DNA of 64,000 bases from positions 3,720,001 to 3,784,000 of the forward strand of contig OZ252008.1 of assembly GCA_965246995.1 (NCBI GenBank). Reading direction: 5' to 3'. Shown here piece by piece: positions 62,690-64,000 of this stretch (its first letter is position 1; every line of letters begins with the position of its first letter). The stretch is from VXRJ01 sp965246995 (GTDB lineage: Bacteria > Acidobacteriota > Vicinamibacteria > Vicinamibacterales > UBA8438). Made by a program: the position numbers and the translations under genes. The notes under the pieces are model-generated. The model made no database searches and was not told where the DNA came from. It saw only the letters and a list, made by a program, of their open reading frames with translations.

Positions 62690-62946
62690 GCTCCGAACAA
62701 CTGGAACAGCGCCCGCGCGACCCGGTCGAGCACCAGGTCGATCCCCCACAGATACAGTCCGAACGCCACCGAGACCAGGATCACGACGATGGTGGTCGCC
62801 TGCACTTCCTTCCAGGTGGGCCAGGTGACGCGCTCCATCTCGTTGCGCACCTGGGCCAGGAATGTGCGCGACCGGTCCCACCAGCCGAACATTCCGGCCA
62901 GGGCCGGCAATTCGCGCGTCGTCGTCTTCACCTTCGCGGACTTCAC
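62686..62946 (-). CDS. secE: Preprotein translocase subunit SecE
   Basis: 86 residues from GTG 62946 with AAAGGA upstream. Single-span SecE: amphipathic helix QVRNEMERVTWPTWKEVQATTIVVILVSVAFGLYLWGIDLVLDRVARALF contains the conserved WPT/W-x-E motif and the helix that clamps SecY. Its TAG stop lies inside the repeat at 62596. Confidence 0.96.
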   Translation of the reverse strand: MKSAKVKTTTRELPALAGMFGWWDRSRTFLAQVRNEMERVTWPTWKEVQATTIVVILVSVAFGLYLWGIDLVLDRVARALFQLFGA

Positions 62947-62979
62947 GGCGTCGTGTCCTTTCGGTCCTCAGCGGCTTAC

Positions 62980-63055
62980 TGGCAGGCCAGGAGGGGCTCG
63001 AACCCCCAGCCCCCGGTTTTGGAGACCGGTGCTCTACCAATTGAGCTACTGGCCT
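62980..63055 (-). tRNA. trnW: tRNA-Trp (anticodon CCA)
   Basis: The 76-nt cloverleaf includes an encoded 3' CCA. Acceptor AGGCCAG pairs with CTGGCCT, the anticodon loop is CTCCAAA with anticodon CCA, the T arm has GGTTCGAGCC, and the discriminator is G as required for Trp. It lies between rpmG and secE, its usual place after tuf in many bacteria. Confidence 0.97.
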
Positions 63056-63096
63056 GCGTGTCCCAAGCGCGTGGCGCGGCTTACCGCGCCCCGGCA

Positions 63097-63246
63097 CTAC
63101 TTCGTCTCCCGGTGCGGCTTGTGCGAGCGGCACCATCGGCAGTACTTGCGTATCTCCAGCCGGTCCGGCGTCGTCCGCTTGTTCTTCGTGGTCGTGTAAT
63201 TCCGGCGTTTGCACTCGGTACAAGCGAGAGTCACGATGTTACGCAT
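63097..63246 (-). CDS. rpmG: Ribosomal protein bL33, zinc-binding form
   Basis: 49 residues: RNIVTLACTECKRRNYTTTKN then KRTTPDRLEIRKYCRWCRSHKPHRETK. The pairs CTEC and CRWC make it the zinc-binding (C+) type. Follows tuf and precedes tRNA-Trp. Confidence 0.97.
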   Translation of the reverse strand: MRNIVTLACTECKRRNYTTTKNKRTTPDRLEIRKYCRWCRSHKPHRETK

Positions 63247-63279
63247 GGTGCCGCCTCCCGGTCTGTCCGGCGCGTCCGC

Positions 63280-64000
63280 CTACTCGATGATCTCCGTGAT
63301 GGTGCCCGAACCGACGGTCCGTCCACCTTCACGAATCGCGAACCGCAGTCCCTTCTCGAGGGCGACGGGCGTGATGAGTTCGACGCCGATCGACACGTTG
63401 TCGCCAGGCATCACCATCTCGATGCCGTCCGGCAGCTCCGCCACGCCGGTGACGTCGGTCGTCCGGAGATAGAACTGCGGCCGGTATCCCTTGAAGAAGG
63501 GAGTGTGCCGGCCGCCCTCCTCCTTGTTCAGGACGTAGACCTCACCCTTGAACTTCGTGTGCGGCGTGATCGACTTCGGCTTCGCGAGAACCTGTCCCCG
63601 CTCCACGTCGTCCTTTTCCGTGCCGCGCAGCAGGACGCCGATGTTGTCGCCGGCGACACCCTCGTCGAGCAGCTTCCGGAACATCTCGACGCCGGTCACC
63701 ACCTTCTTCTGAGTCTCCGAGAAGCCGACAATCTCCACCTCTTCGCCCGTGAGCACCTTGCCGCGCTCGACACGGCCGGTGACGACGGTGCCGCGGCCCG
63801 AGATCGAGAAGACGTCCTCGATCGGCATCAGGAACGGCTTGTCGACGTCGCGCTCCGGCAGCGGCACGTAATCGTCGACCGCCGCCATCAGCGCGTAAAT
63901 CGCTTCCTCGCCCTCGGCATCGCCTTCGAGCGCCGCGAGCGCCGAGCCCGGGATGACCGGCACGTCGTCGCCCGGGAACTCGTAGCTGCTGAGGAGTTCA
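63280..64000 (-). CDS. tuf: Elongation factor Tu, C-terminal part (truncated by window edge)
   Basis: About 240 of an expected 395-400 residues; the G domain start lies beyond the window. Visible are the end of the G domain (VPVIPGSALAALEG), domain II (FLMPIEDVFSISGRGTVVTGRVERG) and domain III (PQFYLRTTDVTGVAELPDGIEMVMPGDNV to EGGRTVGSGTITEIIE). Brings aminoacyl-tRNA to the ribosome. Confidence 0.98.
   Translation of the reverse strand, partial: ELLSSYEFPGDDVPVIPGSALAALEGDAEGEEAIYALMAAVDDYVPLPERDVDKPFLMPIEDVFSISGRGTVVTGRVERGKVLTGEEVEIVGFSETQKKVVTGVEMFRKLLDEGVAGDNIGVLLRGTEKDDVERGQVLAKPKSITPHTKFKGEVYVLNKEEGGRHTPFFKGYRPQFYLRTTDVTGVAELPDGIEMVMPGDNVSIGVELITPVALEKGLRFAIREGGRTVGSGTITEIIE

Overview
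The window reads as chromosomal DNA of a GC-rich, diderm, non-photosynthetic bacterium, most likely an Acidobacteriota (Vicinamibacteria-like). This is inferred from the type IV pilus cluster architecture, an archaeal-type ProS, an OmpA-family envelope protein and the gene order of the ribosomal/RNA polymerase super-operon. No 16S rRNA is present, so taxonomy is unproven. Coding density is very high and no gene-free stretch exceeds about 300 bases.

Positions 1-12.3 kb hold housekeeping and envelope genes: the 3' end of pnp, an M48 membrane metalloprotease, smc, a ctpA-type S41 protease, a promoter-driven tatA-tatC pair, an OmpA/Ig-like outer-membrane protein, proS and the start of aroB (12.3-13.4 kb). 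From 13.7 to 22.9 kb a minus-strand type IV pilus cluster runs pilB-pilT-pilC, then pilA behind a good sigma-54 site, a VKOR-DsbA disulfide-forming fusion, prepilin peptidase pilD, and three minor-pilin-like genes (pilV/pilW/pilX type). From 23.0 to 30.6 kb lie a pyruvoyl-dependent arginine decarboxylase, a Yip1-family membrane protein, a MacA-like adaptor with two MacB-like permeases but no ATPase, and a divergent EF-G-like GTPase.

From 64.0 down to 30.7 kb everything except one insertion sequence is co-directional (minus): tuf-rpmG-tRNA-Trp-secE-nusG-rplKAJL-rpoB-rpoC-[IS]-rpsL-rpsG-fusA-rpsJ and the S10/spc/alpha clusters through rplQ. infA is missing from its usual place between map and rpmJ. 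rpoB and rpsL both start at TTG behind good Shine-Dalgarno sequences.

Two mobile systems mark the window. (1) A family of small non-autonomous elements with 20-bp terminal inverted repeats and CTAG tips occurs at 802 (solo end), 13473-13673, 18778-18845, 21019-21220 and 62596-62689. Three of these sit exactly on TAG stop codons (pnp, pilB, secE), and conceptual excision restores tight pilB-pilT and secE-nusG junctions. That fits IS630/Tc1-mariner-type MITEs targeting CTAG. (2) A 1.39-kb DDE insertion sequence with a CCCGG target duplication sits between rpoC and rpsL, touching the -35 box of the apparent str-operon promoter. A 57-bp exact copy of its right end lies at 22893-22949 over the 5' end of pilB, whose N-terminal domain looks truncated there.
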